A DNA stretch of 64,000 nt from Hyphomonas sp. (GTDB lineage: Bacteria; Pseudomonadota; Alphaproteobacteria; Caulobacterales; Hyphomonadaceae). Position 1 is the stretch's first letter; each line of letters begins with the position of its first letter. The notes below the pieces were generated by a model. It saw nothing but the letters and a program-made list of their open reading frames with translations, was not told the DNA's origin and did no database searches. Below are positions 25,128-35,639 of the stretch, one piece after another. The DNA lies in NCBI RefSeq assembly GCF_018402285.1, contig NZ_JAGYJH010000006.1, positions 310,847-374,846 on the forward strand, written 5' to 3'. The translations under genes and the position numbers were made by a program.

Positions 25128-27988
25128 TTACCAGGACTTCGTCACTGATACGCCATAGGTGCGCGGCTCGGTCAGGAAGATGTTGGTGAAGAGACCCGAG
25201 GAGTCATCCGTCAGGTAGGCACCGGTAATGACGTTCTCGTCTGCGATGTTCTTGCCAAACAGTTCGACCCGTATGCCGTTTTCATCGTTATACAGCGCCA
25301 GCGAGGCGTTGATATTGTCCCAGCTGGAGAGCTCGTCGCGCTGGGTGTTCCAGACCCGGCTGAAGCTGGAGGACTGATTGTAGTAATCAATCCGTCCGGT
25401 AAGGCCCCAGGCTCCGAAGGCACCTGGCTCCCAAGTGTACTCGGCCCCAAAGTTGAAGGTCGATTCCGGAGCACCCGGCAGGGATCTGCCATCGAGGTCC
25501 TTGGCCTCGCCATCGAACGGCGTAAAGCCGGCAATGGTCGACTGTGTGCCGTCGGAATTGGTAACGGTCACGCTTGCGACCGGGCTACCTCCGTTGAACA
25601 CCGCAAGAGCGGCTTCCTGCCCGACAAACGCCCCAGAGCAAAGCCCGCGGGATGCTCCGGCTGGCAGGGCGCCTGCTGCTATGCCTTGAAGCACGGTCGC
25701 GTAGCCTTGCGCCGACACCACGCAGTTGGAGAAGCTAGCGGCATTCTTCAGTACGACGAGGTCTGCGCGGCCGTTGGTACGGTCGAGCACGTCAATACCC
25801 CAGCTATCCTGAATTTCTGAATCCAGAAGGCCGAGATTGGCGTTAAGGACAAAGGTTGAGACCGGGTTCCAGATCGTTTCAACCTCGATGCCCTTGATCT
25901 TGGCGTCGATGTTGAAGTTTGCCGAGGTGCGGTTCACGATCTGCGTGATCTGGTAGCCTTCATAGTCATACATGAAGCCTGTTGCATTAAGTTGCAGCGA
26001 CCCATCTGCCAGCGTGTTCTTGGTCCCGATTTCGTAGGAGTTGATGAACTCCGGATCGAAGAGTTCCGGGAAGAGATTGGCGCCTGCCGGTTGGGGCGGG
26101 TTGATACCACCGCCCTTGTAGCCCCGTGAATAGAAGGCGTAAATCAATGTATCATCCGAGAAGGCCAGGTCCGGCGCCCAGTCGAGGCCGGCGCGGCCGG
26201 TGACTTCCTCAAACTCGGCTTCCGCCACGCCGGTCGGCTCAATCGAGCCCCCCGGAGTAAAGAGGATCGACGGGATCCGGTCCTGCTTCTTGTTATCGCT
26301 CGTATACCGCAGGCCGACCGTTGCTTTCAGCGAGTCGGTGATGTCGTAATATCCCTCACCAAAGACAGCAAAAGAGTCGAGCGTATAGGGTGACAGCGAG
26401 CGGAAATAGTTGCCGCCATCCCCAACAACCGCCCCGGCAAAAGCCGGTGCGCCGCCAGTGCCGTCGTCAATCGGAACCTGCCCGCCAAAGAAAGCGCCGC
26501 CCGCAGCATTGTTGATCTGGGTCAGTGCGGTCAGCGAGTTGGAGAGCACGTAATACCCTGCAGACGCCTCAGCCGGGTCGATGGCTTCGTAGTCAACCTT
26601 GATCACGCCAAGGTTGAAGTTGAACGGGCCATCATAGGAAGACTGAAGGCGCAGCTCATGGGTCGTCTGCTCACTTGATCCGCCCGAAATGTCGAATGTG
26701 CGGAAGATATTGGAGGCACCCAGCTGAGGGTCATTGACGGTGCCGTTCGGGAACAGCAGCGAGTAAAGCGGGGGACCGCAGCGAACGCGCCCGCCGTTGC
26801 ATTGAACGCAATGGTTGGGGCAACCTTGTTGTAATCTTCAAAAGAAGCAACTTCGGTTTCGCTATAGCTGCCAAGGTAGGTCAGCTTGAGCGCGTCAGTG
26901 ACGTCGAATTCGCCTTTCCAAGTATAGAGGGTCTGCTCGGCTTCGTATTGCGGATCGAACGCTGATTCAATCTGGCGAAGGTCCGGATTGATTGGGGCCG
27001 TAAAGGCATCGCCGTTCAGAAGGCCCGCTGTGATGGCAAGACCGCCTCCCAGCGTGGCAACCGAGTTTACACGGTCGTTCATTGCGCTAAGCGGGGCTTC
27101 CAGGCAGCCGATCGAGGTAACAAGCTGATCGAGCGGACCGATTGGCAACCCACCAAAGGAGGTTTTCAGAGGGTCCTTGTCGCAAAGTTGCTTGCCTGAG
27201 CGGATACGGCTGTCGTCTTCCTTGAAGTAGTCGGCGATAAACAAGCCGCGGAGGCGGTCGGTTGGCTCAAACGCCACCGAGGCCCGGAGGCCATAAAGCT
27301 TGCGGGCGTCGATGTCGTTACCCGTTACCGTATTCTCCACGAACCCGTCGCGCTCAAGGTAGGTACCTGCCACACGGATGGCGAGCTTCTCGCCAACCGG
27401 GACGTTCAGCATACCTTTGTATTTGGCTGTGCCATAATTACCAAGTGTTGCCGAGGCGTTGCCCAGCCACTCTTCCATGACGGGCTTGGCTGTGATCGCA
27501 TTGAACACGCCGCCCGTGGCGTTACGGCCATAGAGCGTACCCTGAGGACCGCGCAGGACCTCAATTCGCTCGGAATCAAAGAACTCAGCTTCAAAAAGCA
27601 GGTTGCCGGTCAGTGGCACATCGTTCTGGTGGATACCAACGCCGGCGTCACCGGATTGGGCAACCGCATCAACGCCAATCCCGCGGATCTTGAAGTTGTA
27701 GCCCGTAAAGTTGCCTTTAGAGAAGGTCACGTTCGGTATGGACTTAACAAGATCAGGACCGCCGGCCAGCTGAAACTTGTTGAGCGCTTCCTCGTCAAAG
27801 GCCGAGACCGCGATCGGAACGTCCTGGATCGACTGCTCTACCTTCTGTGTGGTGACGGTGACGGTACCAAGGCGCCGGGAATCATCCGGTGCGGTCTCTT
27901 CCTGGGCATAAGCGGTACCGATGAAGCTCAGAGCAAGCGCCGAGGCCCCTGCCAACAAGACGTATTTCGAGTCTGTGTTTCGGCTCAT
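25128..27988 (-). pseudogene. TonB-dependent receptor, interrupted by a single frameshift
   Basis: Two reading frames together make one receptor of about 953 residues. The first part has a signal peptide (MSRNTDSKYVLLAGASALAL...AYAQEE), a TonB-box-like ETVTV-type stretch (GTVTVTTQK), a plug domain (DVPIAVSAF, RIEVLRGPQGTLYGRNATGG) and early barrel strands. It goes out of frame at about 26771-26780, in GCGGTCCCCCGC on the coding strand, and would end at 26603 after about 60 wrong residues. Restoring one base (for example a third G) gives GPPLYSLLFPNG and continues to the C-terminal strand ending VSVTKSW. The start at 27988 has GGAGG. It could be a sequencing error, a real lesion or phase variation. 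Confidence 0.8.
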
Positions 27989-28218
27989 TTCGATTTTTCC
28001 TCCCCTCGGGCCGATCATCCGGTCCCGAAAACATTGATGTATTTTGAGCCAACCTCTTTGGCGGACCGGCTTCAATCACATCACAAAGCCATGGCGCGCC
28101 CCCTGTCAATTGTCCTGTCCCCACGTCAAGGTGAAACTATTTGCATGGGTGTCAAAAATGTGACGCCTTTTTTTGCCTGGCCTTGGCCAGTCCCGGCCGC
28201 CCTGATACAGCGGCGACC

Positions 28219-28938
28219 ATGACGCATTCCCTTTCTTCCGCGCTGGTCCTGTTTTCCGGAGGACAGGATTCGGCCACCTGCCTCGCCTGGGCACTGGGCC
28301 GGTTTGACCGGGTCGAGACGATCGGCTTCGACTATGGCCAGCGCCATGCCATCGAACTCGCCTGCCGGCCGAAAGTGCTCGCAGCGACTCGCCAGCTGAG
28401 CCCCGTCTGGGCGGCAAGGCTGGGCGAGGATCACCTGATCGATGCCGCCGTCCTCAAATCGCTCGGCGCCACGGCCATGACCCATGAGGTCGAGATCACG
28501 ATGACTTCGGCGGGCCTGCCGAGCACCTTCGTGCCCGGCCGCAACCTCCTCTTCTTCACCCTTGCCGGCGCCCTCGCCGTGCGCCGGGGCATCGGCGTGC
28601 TGGTCGGGGGCATGTGTGAGACCGACTATTCCGGCTATCCCGACTGCCGGGCCGATACGCTCAGGGCACAGGAACAGACCCTCCGCCTCGGCCTCGACGC
28701 CGACATCCGCATCGACGCGCCTCTGATGTATCTCGACAAGGCCGCCACCTGGCAGCTTGCCGAGGAACTCGGCGGAGACGCGCTGGTGGCCGTGATCGGG
28801 GAAGAAACCCATACCTGTTATCTGGGGGAACGCGGCGCGCGCCATGCCTGGGGCTATGGCTGCGGCACCTGTCCGGCCTGCGAATTGCGCGCAAATGGCT
28901 GGCAGCGCTGGCAGGCAGGCAAGGGGAGCGCCCCATGA
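28219..28938 (+). CDS. queC: 7-cyano-7-deazaguanine synthase
   Basis: A 239-residue enzyme that makes preQ0 from 7-carboxy-7-deazaguanine with ATP and ammonia. The PP-loop is [16 protein letters not shown] near the N-terminus. Further signatures are [32 protein letters not shown], and a zinc site of clustered cysteines in [12 protein letters not shown] with an upstream CYLGER. The ATG at 28219 begins the conserved part. The queC stop overlaps the queE start (ATGA). Confidence 0.95.
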   Translation: MTHSLSSALVLFSGGQDSATCLAWALGRFDRVETIGFDYGQRHAIELACRPKVLAATRQLSPVWAARLGEDHLIDAAVLKSLGATAMTHEVEITMTSAGLPSTFVPGRNLLFFTLAGALAVRRGIGVLVGGMCETDYSGYPDCRADTLRAQEQTLRLGLDADIRIDAPLMYLDKAATWQLAEELGGDALVAVIGEETHTCYLGERGARHAWGYGCGTCPACELRANGWQRWQAGKGSAP

Positions 28939-29582
28939 CCTATTCGGTCAAGGAAGCCTTCTACACCCTGCAGGGCGAAGGGGCCCATACCGGCCGCGCG
29001 GCGGTGTTCCTGCGCTTTGCCGGCTGCAATCTCTGGAGCGGGCTGGAGCGCGACCGGGAAAAGGCCGTCTGCCGCTTTTGCGACACCGATTTTGTCGGCA
29101 CGAACGGGGCAGGGGGCGGAAAATTCCGGGCGCCCGCTGACCTCGCCGCGCATGTGCAGGCCATCTGGGCGGCCAATGCGTCTTCCGGCGGGCGCCCCTA
29201 CGTCGTCTGCACCGGCGGCGAGCCCCTGATGCAGCTCGATGAGCCCCTGATCGACGCGCTGCATGAAGCGGGCTTTGAAATCGCCATCGAGACCAATGGC
29301 ACGCTGCCCGCGCCCGCATCGATCGACTGGATCTGCGTCAGTCCCAAGGCCAACGCCCAACTCGCCCAGAAATCAGGCAATGAGTTAAAGCTCGTTTACC
29401 CTCAAACCGAGCCGGAGGCGCAGCCAGAATGCTTTGAAACACTGGACTTTGAGCACTTTTTCCTCCAACCGAGGGACGATGGACCCAGCGTCAGCCATGT
29501 GGCGGCGGTGGCCGCTTATTGCTTGAAGAATCCCAAATGGCGACTGAGCTTGCAGACACACAAACTGGCCGGGCTTCCTTAA
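28935..29582 (+). CDS. queE: 7-carboxy-7-deazaguanine synthase (radical SAM)
   Basis: A 215-residue radical SAM enzyme. [23 protein letters not shown] leads into the QueE-specific CX14CX2C iron-sulfur motif, Cys31, Cys46 and Cys49 (CRFCDTDF). [30 protein letters not shown] is the SAM/substrate half-barrel. It contracts 6-carboxytetrahydropterin to 7-carboxy-7-deazaguanine. It overlaps queC by 4 bp, and its last 46 bp overlap queD. Confidence 0.95.
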   Translation: MTYSVKEAFYTLQGEGAHTGRAAVFLRFAGCNLWSGLERDREKAVCRFCDTDFVGTNGAGGGKFRAPADLAAHVQAIWAANASSGGRPYVVCTGGEPLMQLDEPLIDALHEAGFEIAIETNGTLPAPASIDWICVSPKANAQLAQKSGNELKLVYPQTEPEAQPECFETLDFEHFFLQPRDDGPSVSHVAAVAAYCLKNPKWRLSLQTHKLAGLP

Positions 29583-29965
29583 AAGCCGAAGGTCAGATTT
29601 TCGAGATCTCGAAGGCGGTGTTCTTCGAGGCAGCCCATTTCATGGGCGGCAAGCCTGAAGGCCATCCCTACCGCTCCGTGCATGGCCATTCTTTCCGCCT
29701 GGAAGCCACCGTCGCCGGCGTCGTGAAGCCGGGCGAGCAATGGGTGGAGGATTTCAGCCACCTCACCGCCATGCTCGAGGCAACCGCCGCCAAGCTCGAC
29801 CACAAGCTCCTGAACGACATAGAAGGCCTCGACGTCCCCACCCTCGAGCGCATCTGCCTCTGGGCCGCCGCCGAGCTCGGCAAGACCTTGCCCGGCCTCG
29901 CCCGCGTCGCCGTCGCCCGCCCCAGCCTGAACGAGCGCTGCGAACTGGTGCTCAAGCGCATCTGA
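29537..29965 (+). CDS. queD: 6-carboxytetrahydropterin synthase-like protein lacking the usual cysteine
   Basis: A 142-residue T-fold protein. The zinc histidines are His34 (FFEAAHFM), His49 and His51 (VHGHSF). FSHL, LDHKLLND and PTLERICLW are further QueD/PTPS blocks. The catalytic Cys normally four residues before HGH (CxxxHGH) is Tyr45 here (HPYRSVHGH). The context with queC and queE makes QueD the obvious role, but chemistry may differ. No later in-frame start keeps the first beta strand, so the 46-bp overlap with queE is probably real. Confidence 0.8.
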   Translation: MATELADTQTGRASLKAEGQIFEISKAVFFEAAHFMGGKPEGHPYRSVHGHSFRLEATVAGVVKPGEQWVEDFSHLTAMLEATAAKLDHKLLNDIEGLDVPTLERICLWAAAELGKTLPGLARVAVARPSLNERCELVLKRI

Positions 29966-30049
29966 CGCGCAAAGGCAGGGTTGCATGCATAGGCGAGCCC
30001 GATAAGGTTTCCCCTTGTCGATTCAATGCCTTTGAGGATTGCCACAAGC

Positions 30050-31414
30050 ATGAGCCTCGACCTGCTCCAGCCGGAAACGGCGGCTCCGCTGATTGCCGAA
30101 CTCCAGGAGTCGGTCACCCGGTTCATCGACGCGGCCCGCGACGAGCTGAGCTCGCCGGACACACTCTGGCAGGTTGGCGCCCTGATCCTCTGCGCGGGCC
30201 TCGGCTTCCTGATTTCCCGCTTTCCGAAGAAGATGCTGATGGAGGCGGCGGAGAAGCGCGGGCGGATCGATTTTGTTCTCCTGACCTACCATTCCCTATC
30301 GCGGATCGTCTGGCCGGTCTTCACCGTCATCCTGCTGGCAGGGGCCACCGCCGCCTTCGAGGCGCTCGGCCTTGGCAACAATACGCTGCACATCGTCACC
30401 AGCCTTCTCCTGGCCTGGATCATCGTGCGTATCTTCACCGCCAGCATGCGGCGCGGCTTCTGGTCGAAGGCGATTGCCTATTTCGCCTGGGCGATCACCG
30501 CGCTCTACATCGTCGGCTGGCTGCGCCCTGTCACCGGCTGGCTGAGCAGCGTCACTGTCGACTTTGGCGAGCATGAAGTCTCGGTGCTGCGCATCCTCGT
30601 CAGCATCGCGCTCGCCTGGTTTGCCCTCTGGCTCGGCCGCCTCATCGGCAATGTCGCTCAGTCCCAGCTGCGCGGCTCGCCCGAACTGCCCGCGTCCGTC
30701 GGCGGCCTGCTTGGCCAGAGCATCAAGATCGGCGTGATGATCGTCGCCGTGCTGGTGGCGCTGAATTTCCTTGGTGTGAACCTCGCCGCACTGACCTTCT
30801 TCTCCGGCGCCCTCGGTGTCGGCATCGGCTTCGGCCTCCAGTCGGTGTTCTCGAACTTCATCTCCGGCGTCATCATCCTGATGGAGAAGTCGCTGAAAGT
30901 GGGCGACTTCATCGAGCTCCAGTCCGGCCTCTCCGGCGTCGTGAAGGAGATCAACTTCCGCTCCACCGTCGTGATGACCAACGACAATATCGACATCGTT
31001 GTGCCCAACGAGGCGTTCATCAAGGCACAGCTGATCAACTGGACGATGACCGAAGCCCGCCGGCGCATCCATGTGCCCTTTGGGGTCGCCTATGCCACAT
31101 CCAAGGAGCTGGTGGAGAAGGCGGGCCTGGAGGCTGCCGCCAGCGTGCCCTGGACGTTCGATGACCGGGGCGAGCATACGCCCCAGGTCTGGCTCGTGAA
31201 GTTCGGTGATTTCCGCCTCGAATTCGAGCTGATCGTCTGGCTCACCGATGAAGCCATCCTGCGCCCGCAAAAGGTGATGGCCGACTATGTCTGGGCCGTC
31301 CATTCGGCGCTCGAGAAGCACGGGATCCACATCTCGATGCCCCAGCGCGACCTGCACATCAAATCTCCGGATACACTCAGTGTCCGGATTGAAACGGCCA
31401 ATCAGAAAGAGTGA
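30050..31414 (+). CDS. MscS-family mechanosensitive channel
   Basis: A 454-residue inner-membrane protein. An N-terminal amphipathic/periplasmic part is followed by about five hydrophobic helices. The pore and vestibule block ALTFFSGALGVGIGFGLQSVFSNFISGVIILMEKSLKVGDFIEL is the MscS signature. Then come the beta domain (GVVKEINFRSTVVMTNDNIDIVVPNEAFI) and a C-terminal alpha/beta domain. It releases solutes on hypo-osmotic shock. An ATG at 30026 is in frame; 30050 is preferred because GAGG lies upstream. It is longer than E. coli MscS (286) and more like the medium-size alphaproteobacterial paralogues. Confidence 0.85.
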   Translation: MSLDLLQPETAAPLIAELQESVTRFIDAARDELSSPDTLWQVGALILCAGLGFLISRFPKKMLMEAAEKRGRIDFVLLTYHSLSRIVWPVFTVILLAGATAAFEALGLGNNTLHIVTSLLLAWIIVRIFTASMRRGFWSKAIAYFAWAITALYIVGWLRPVTGWLSSVTVDFGEHEVSVLRILVSIALAWFALWLGRLIGNVAQSQLRGSPELPASVGGLLGQSIKIGVMIVAVLVALNFLGVNLAALTFFSGALGVGIGFGLQSVFSNFISGVIILMEKSLKVGDFIELQSGLSGVVKEINFRSTVVMTNDNIDIVVPNEAFIKAQLINWTMTEARRRIHVPFGVAYATSKELVEKAGLEAAASVPWTFDDRGEHTPQVWLVKFGDFRLEFELIVWLTDEAILRPQKVMADYVWAVHSALEKHGIHISMPQRDLHIKSPDTLSVRIETANQKE

Positions 31415-31487
31415 TGTCAGAAAGAGTGATGCCGCTGCCGCCTTATGAGGTGACGGCAGCGGCAGGGCGGCCCCAGGGGTGGAGGGC

Positions 31488-31958
31488 CTATTTCTTCAGA
31501 TCCTTGGCAAACCGGCTCGCAAACCGGCTTGAGGCGCGGCTCGCATCATGCCAGGTCGTGAGGCCTGCATTGCGTATGTCATTTTCATACCAGTCATATT
31601 CCAGCTCACCGGCCGGCGCGCCCGAGGCGTCAAACGCCACCGCCTTAAGCTCCATGCCGCCGATGCTCACGGAACGGAACATGTCGAGGCCGGGCGTGTC
31701 GCTGCCCTGCTTGAAGGTCGGCCGGGAAGGCTTCGCGTCAAGGATGGTGACATCCACGCGCGCCACATCCACACCGGCTTTCCGGAGCTCCCGCTCAAGG
31801 TCGCGCTGGATACGCCCGGCGAGCACCTCGCCTTCCTTCATACCATAATCATCGGCCAGTTTTTCGGTAAACTCGGGAGAGTAGCTCACCGCGATTTCAC
31901 CGGCGGCGGCCACTGGCGCAGCCGCCAGAAACAATAGGGCAAGGCCAGCCGTTTTCAT
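31488..31958 (-). CDS. Secreted protein of unknown function
   Basis: A 156-residue protein with a clear signal peptide (MKTAGLALLFLAAAPVAAAGE, cleavage near residue 19-20). The mature part begins with EIAVSYSPEFTEKLADDYGMKEGEVLAGRIQRDLERELRKAG, a charged helix, then beta-rich segments and a C-terminal basic helix (DASRASSRFASRFAKDLKK). I do not recognise a family. It is probably periplasmic or envelope-associated. It is a single gene converging on mscS and about 115 bp from the pirin gene on the same strand. Confidence 0.65.
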   Translation of the reverse strand: MKTAGLALLFLAAAPVAAAGEIAVSYSPEFTEKLADDYGMKEGEVLAGRIQRDLERELRKAGVDVARVDVTILDAKPSRPTFKQGSDTPGLDMFRSVSIGGMELKAVAFDASGAPAGELEYDWYENDIRNAGLTTWHDASRASSRFASRFAKDLKK

Positions 31959-32072
31959 GTCAGCACTCCTTCTTCCTTCTTTAGTTCTCTCAGCGTGATC
32001 CCGGCGGGATCCCCGATCTGGCCAAACCCTATCAGGAACCCGCCGGGGGAAGAAGTCACGAGGGTGTGAGCC

Positions 32073-32768
32073 TCACACCGTGTCGACCAGGACCAGCTCG
32101 GCCGAGTTGACGCCTTCCAGCGTGATCGTCTCGCCGCCGGAGATCGCCGCGCCGTCGCGCGCCTTTAGAAGCTGTCCGCTCAGCGTCACCTCGCCATCGG
32201 CCACCACCAGATAGCCAAAGCGGCCTTTGGGAATGTCATAGCTCAGCGTTTCGCCTGCCTTGACCGTCGCGCCAAGAACCCTGGCGTCCTGGTTGATGGC
32301 GAGGCTGTCGTCTTCGCCGGTGCCCGAAGCAAACACGGCCCATTTGCCCGACCGGTCGCCCTTGGGAAACTTCCGCGCGCCCCAGCTCGGCTGGCCGCCG
32401 CGAACCTTCGGAATGATCCACAACTGGAAGAGCTCGGTCACCTCGTCCTCGGCATTCCATTCCGAATGCTGCACGCCGGAGCCCGCGCTCATCACCTGCA
32501 CATCGCCTGCTTCGGTCCGGCCGTGATTGCCAAGCGAATCCTTGTGGGTGATCGCGCCCTTGCGGACGTAGGTGATGATTTCCATCGAGTCGTGTCCGTG
32601 CGGGGGAAAGCCGGTGCGGGGCTGGATCTCGTCATCATTCCACACGCGCAGCGCGCCGTGATGCACGCGGGAGGGGTCATGATAGCCCGAGAAGGAAAAG
32701 TGATAATGCGCGTTCAGCCAGTCATTACGGAACCGGCCAAGCTTCTCGAAGGGGCGGAGTTCGATCAT
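32073..32768 (-). CDS. Pirin-family protein (YhaK/quercetinase-like bicupin)
   Basis: A 231-residue bicupin. The N-terminal cupin has the pirin block GYHDPSRVHHGALRVWNDDEIQPRTGFPPHGHDSMEIITYV, with metal ligands in the PPHGHDSME segment, followed by GDVQVMSAGSGVQHSEWN and ELFQLWI. The C-terminal cupin is simpler. Bacterial relatives can act as quercetin 2,3-dioxygenases or redox sensors; the role here is open. The start at 32768 begins the conserved region and removes a non-conserved extension. It is divergent from recQ. Confidence 0.85.
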   Translation of the reverse strand: MIELRPFEKLGRFRNDWLNAHYHFSFSGYHDPSRVHHGALRVWNDDEIQPRTGFPPHGHDSMEIITYVRKGAITHKDSLGNHGRTEAGDVQVMSAGSGVQHSEWNAEDEVTELFQLWIIPKVRGGQPSWGARKFPKGDRSGKWAVFASGTGEDDSLAINQDARVLGATVKAGETLSYDIPKGRFGYLVVADGEVTLSGQLLKARDGAAISGGETITLEGVNSAELVLVDTV

Positions 32769-32954
32769 GGGATGTCTCCTGTCCATGAAGGGGTGTTGTT
32801 GACCGGTATATGGGATGTCCGGCGGGGGAGGGCAGCCCGCGCCGCCAGATAGCATTCATGCGCAGCGCGCATGAATTGGCGCGATCAGCCCGCCGGGCTT
32901 TTCTCTGCCCGCCCCTTGCCCGAATCCCCGCATCTCCCCAGAACAGGGGCGATC

Positions 32955-34790
32955 ATGTCTTCGCCCCCGACCCTTGCCGATGCCCGCGCGCTCCTGAAGC
33001 GCGTCTATGGCTATGACGCCTTCCGCGGCCTGCAGGAGCATGTGATCGCTGACACGCTGGCGGGCCGCGATGGCCTTGCCGTCCTGCCGACCGGCGGGGG
33101 CAAATCGCTGTGCTATCAGATCCCCGCACTTCTGAGAGACGGCATCGGCATTGTCGTCTCGCCGCTGATCGCGCTGATGGCCGATCAGGTCGATGCGCTG
33201 AAACTCGCCGGCGTGCGCGCCGAACGCCTCGACAGCTCGATGGATTTCAATGCCCGCACGGCAGCCCTTGACGCGGCCCAGCGCGGCGAGATGGACCTGC
33301 TCTACGTTTCGCCTGAAGGGCTCGGCAATGGTCTGGCAGACCGGCTCTCGCGGATGAAGGTCTCCCTGATCGCCGTGGATGAAGCCCACTGCGTCAGCCA
33401 GTGGGGCCATGATTTCCGCCCGGACTACCGCGCCCTTGGCCGCCTCAAGGGGCTCTTTCCCGGTGTGCCGCGCCTGGCTGTGACCGCCACCGCCGACGCG
33501 CGCACCCGCGACGACATCCTTGCCCAGCTCGACCTCACAGACCCCGCCGTCCATGTCGCAAGCTTTGACCGGCCAAACCTCATCCTCGCCGCCGAGCCCA
33601 AGGAGGGCAACCGCACCGCCCGCGTTGTTCAGCTGGTCAAAGCCCGGACAGGGGCCAGCGGTATCGTTTACGCCGCCACCCGCAACGCCGTCGAAGACCT
33701 CGCCGACGCGCTGGAGAAAGCCGGCGTTCCCTCGCTCGCCTATCATGCTGGCCTCGACGCAGGTGTACGCGCCGAGCGCCAGCGCCGGTTCCTGCTGGAG
33801 GAGGGGCTGGTGATGTGCGCCACTGTTGCGTTTGGAATGGGCGTCGACAAGCCAGACGTGCGCTTTGTCATCCATGCCGATCCGCCAAAGACGCTGGAAG
33901 CCTACTGGCAGGAAGTCGGCCGCGGCGGGCGCGATGGCGACCCTGCCGAGGGCGTCGCCCTCTTCGGCCCGGCGGACATGAACCGGTCGCTGCAATGGAC
34001 CTACTCCAGCGACGCGCCCGATGAGATCAAGCGCGTCCAGCTCACCAAGACGCGGCAACTCTTTGCTTTCCTAAATGGCGATGAATGCCGCCGGGGCGCG
34101 GTCCGGCGCTATTTCGGCGAAGAGAAAGTCGACCCCTGCGGCGTCTGCGATGTCTGCCGGGGCGAAGTCGGCGAGCGCCATGACGCCACCCGCTACGCCC
34201 AGATGGCGGTCTCCGCCGTCCTGCGCTGCGGTCAGCGCATCGGGCGGGGCCGCCTCGTCCAGCATCTTCTGGGTGAAGCGAAGGATGATTTTGACACCGA
34301 CCTCTCAACGCTCTCCACCTTTGGCATCGGCAAGGAGCTTCCAAGACAGGGGTGGAACCGCGTCTTCGATGCCCTGATGTTCGAGGGCCTGATCGCCGAA
34401 GGCGGCGAAGCCATGCGTCCGGTCGTCATCGTCCCGGACGCGGACGCCGCCAAGGCCCTCTTCAGAGGGGAACGCCCGGTCTCGCTGCGCGAAGACCTCG
34501 CCTCCACCCATCGCCGCCGCCGCTCGAAGGGCGCTGCCCGCACCGCCGTCATGGCCGACCTCTCCGAACGCGACTTCGCCGTCTTCGAGGCACTCCGTCT
34601 CTGGCGCACCGGCCTCGCCAAGGAACGCGGCGTGCCGCCCTATGTCATCTTCCATGACCGCACCCTCGCCGAGATTGCGCGCGAGCGCCCGGCCAGTGCC
34701 GACGCGATGCGCGAGATCAGCGGCGTCGGCGAGAAGAAGGCGCACGCTTATGCGTCCGAGGTCGCACGGGTCATTTCGCAGGCCGCTTAA
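32955..34790 (+). CDS. recQ: ATP-dependent DNA helicase RecQ
   Basis: A 611-residue superfamily 2 helicase. Walker A is [12 protein letters not shown] (Lys50), the DEAH box and aromatic loop are [21 protein letters not shown] (about 139-160), and motif VI is EVGRGGRDG. The zinc-binding site is formed by Cys residues in [12 protein letters not shown] and CGVCDVC (about 378-400). The winged helix and HRDC domain ([32 protein letters not shown]) follow. It unwinds 3'-5' in recombination and fork repair. The ATG at 32955 begins the family N-terminus. Confidence 0.95.
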   Translation: MSSPPTLADARALLKRVYGYDAFRGLQEHVIADTLAGRDGLAVLPTGGGKSLCYQIPALLRDGIGIVVSPLIALMADQVDALKLAGVRAERLDSSMDFNARTAALDAAQRGEMDLLYVSPEGLGNGLADRLSRMKVSLIAVDEAHCVSQWGHDFRPDYRALGRLKGLFPGVPRLAVTATADARTRDDILAQLDLTDPAVHVASFDRPNLILAAEPKEGNRTARVVQLVKARTGASGIVYAATRNAVEDLADALEKAGVPSLAYHAGLDAGVRAERQRRFLLEEGLVMCATVAFGMGVDKPDVRFVIHADPPKTLEAYWQEVGRGGRDGDPAEGVALFGPADMNRSLQWTYSSDAPDEIKRVQLTKTRQLFAFLNGDECRRGAVRRYFGEEKVDPCGVCDVCRGEVGERHDATRYAQMAVSAVLRCGQRIGRGRLVQHLLGEAKDDFDTDLSTLSTFGIGKELPRQGWNRVFDALMFEGLIAEGGEAMRPVVIVPDADAAKALFRGERPVSLREDLASTHRRRRSKGAARTAVMADLSERDFAVFEALRLWRTGLAKERGVPPYVIFHDRTLAEIARERPASADAMREISGVGEKKAHAYASEVARVISQAA

Positions 34791-34958
34791 GTGTCCTGTT
34801 TGGTATCCGGCTTTGTCCCCAAATGGCCGGGACTGCCCGGAACTGGCCGGATTTGTCCCGCTGCTGGCTGGGGAATAGTGAGCCGCGCGCCTTGACCCGG
34901 CGCCCCCGGCACCGCACCTATACGGCCAGAATTAAAAGAGATTCCTTCCGGAGCCTGC

Positions 34959-35561
34959 ATGACCCCCTTCCGCCTAGATGACGATGACGAAAACGAATCG
35001 ACCCCGGCCAACGGGCCAAATACCCTCGTAGAATCAGCGCTGTTCAAGTCGCGCACGATCCTCCTGACCGGCGGTATCGACTTCAAGCAGGCTCGCATGG
35101 TCTGCGAGCGCCTCCTCGCCCTGTCGGCTGAGAGCGACGAGCCGATCCTGATGATCCTTTCCTCGCCCGGCGGCCATGTCGAAAGCGGCGACATGATCCA
35201 CGATATGATCAAATTCGTCACCGCCCCGGTCAAAGTCCTTGGTTCCGGCTGGGTCGCCTCGGCCGGCGCGCTGATCTATGCGGCTGCCCAGAAGGAAAAC
35301 CGCTACTCGCTGCCCAATACCCGCTACCTGCTGCATGAACCCCGCGGCGGCGTCGGCGGCCAGGCCACGGATGTCGAGATTCAGGCCCGCGAAATCATCA
35401 AGATGCGCGAACGCCTGAACCGCATTTTTGCCGAGGCCACCGGCAAAACCGTGGAGCAGATCAAGAAGGACACCGAGCGTGACTTCTGGATGGGCGCCCA
35501 GGAAGCGGTTGACTATGGTCTTGTCAGCAAGATCATTCGCAACCGCCGCGAGATCAGCTGA
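34959..35561 (+). CDS. ClpP-family serine protease subunit (divergent ClpP paralogue)
   Basis: A 200-residue ClpP-fold protein. The nucleophile Ser101 is in GSGWVASAGALI, the His126 is in RYLLHEPRGG (HEP rather than the usual HQP), and the Asp is in AVDYGLVSKI (about 185). SSPGGHVESGDMIHDMI is the ClpP oxyanion/strand block. The acidic N-terminus (DDDDENE) replaces the usual axial loop sequence. No Clp ATPase is adjacent, and the true ClpP with ClpX is expected elsewhere. A role as an accessory or heteromeric peptidase is inference. Confidence 0.8.
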   Translation: MTPFRLDDDDENESTPANGPNTLVESALFKSRTILLTGGIDFKQARMVCERLLALSAESDEPILMILSSPGGHVESGDMIHDMIKFVTAPVKVLGSGWVASAGALIYAAAQKENRYSLPNTRYLLHEPRGGVGGQATDVEIQAREIIKMRERLNRIFAEATGKTVEQIKKDTERDFWMGAQEAVDYGLVSKIIRNRREIS

Positions 35562-35639
35562 ATTTAAAACGCGGGGTGTTTGCCGGAAGGTAACACTTGT
35601 TCGGGATGATCGGGCATTAACCATATTGCCCGGTCACCC

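Noticed and set aside
26603-26780. Programmed ribosomal frameshift in the TonB receptor
   Set aside because: A CCC slip is possible on the C5 tract, but TonB receptors do not normally use recoding and I see no clear stimulator structure. An indel or sequencing error is more likely, so I list it as a frameshifted gene.
27989-28218. preQ1 riboswitch upstream of queC
   Set aside because: The short preQ1 aptamer with its A-rich tail is not seen; the spacer also serves as the TonB-receptor promoter.
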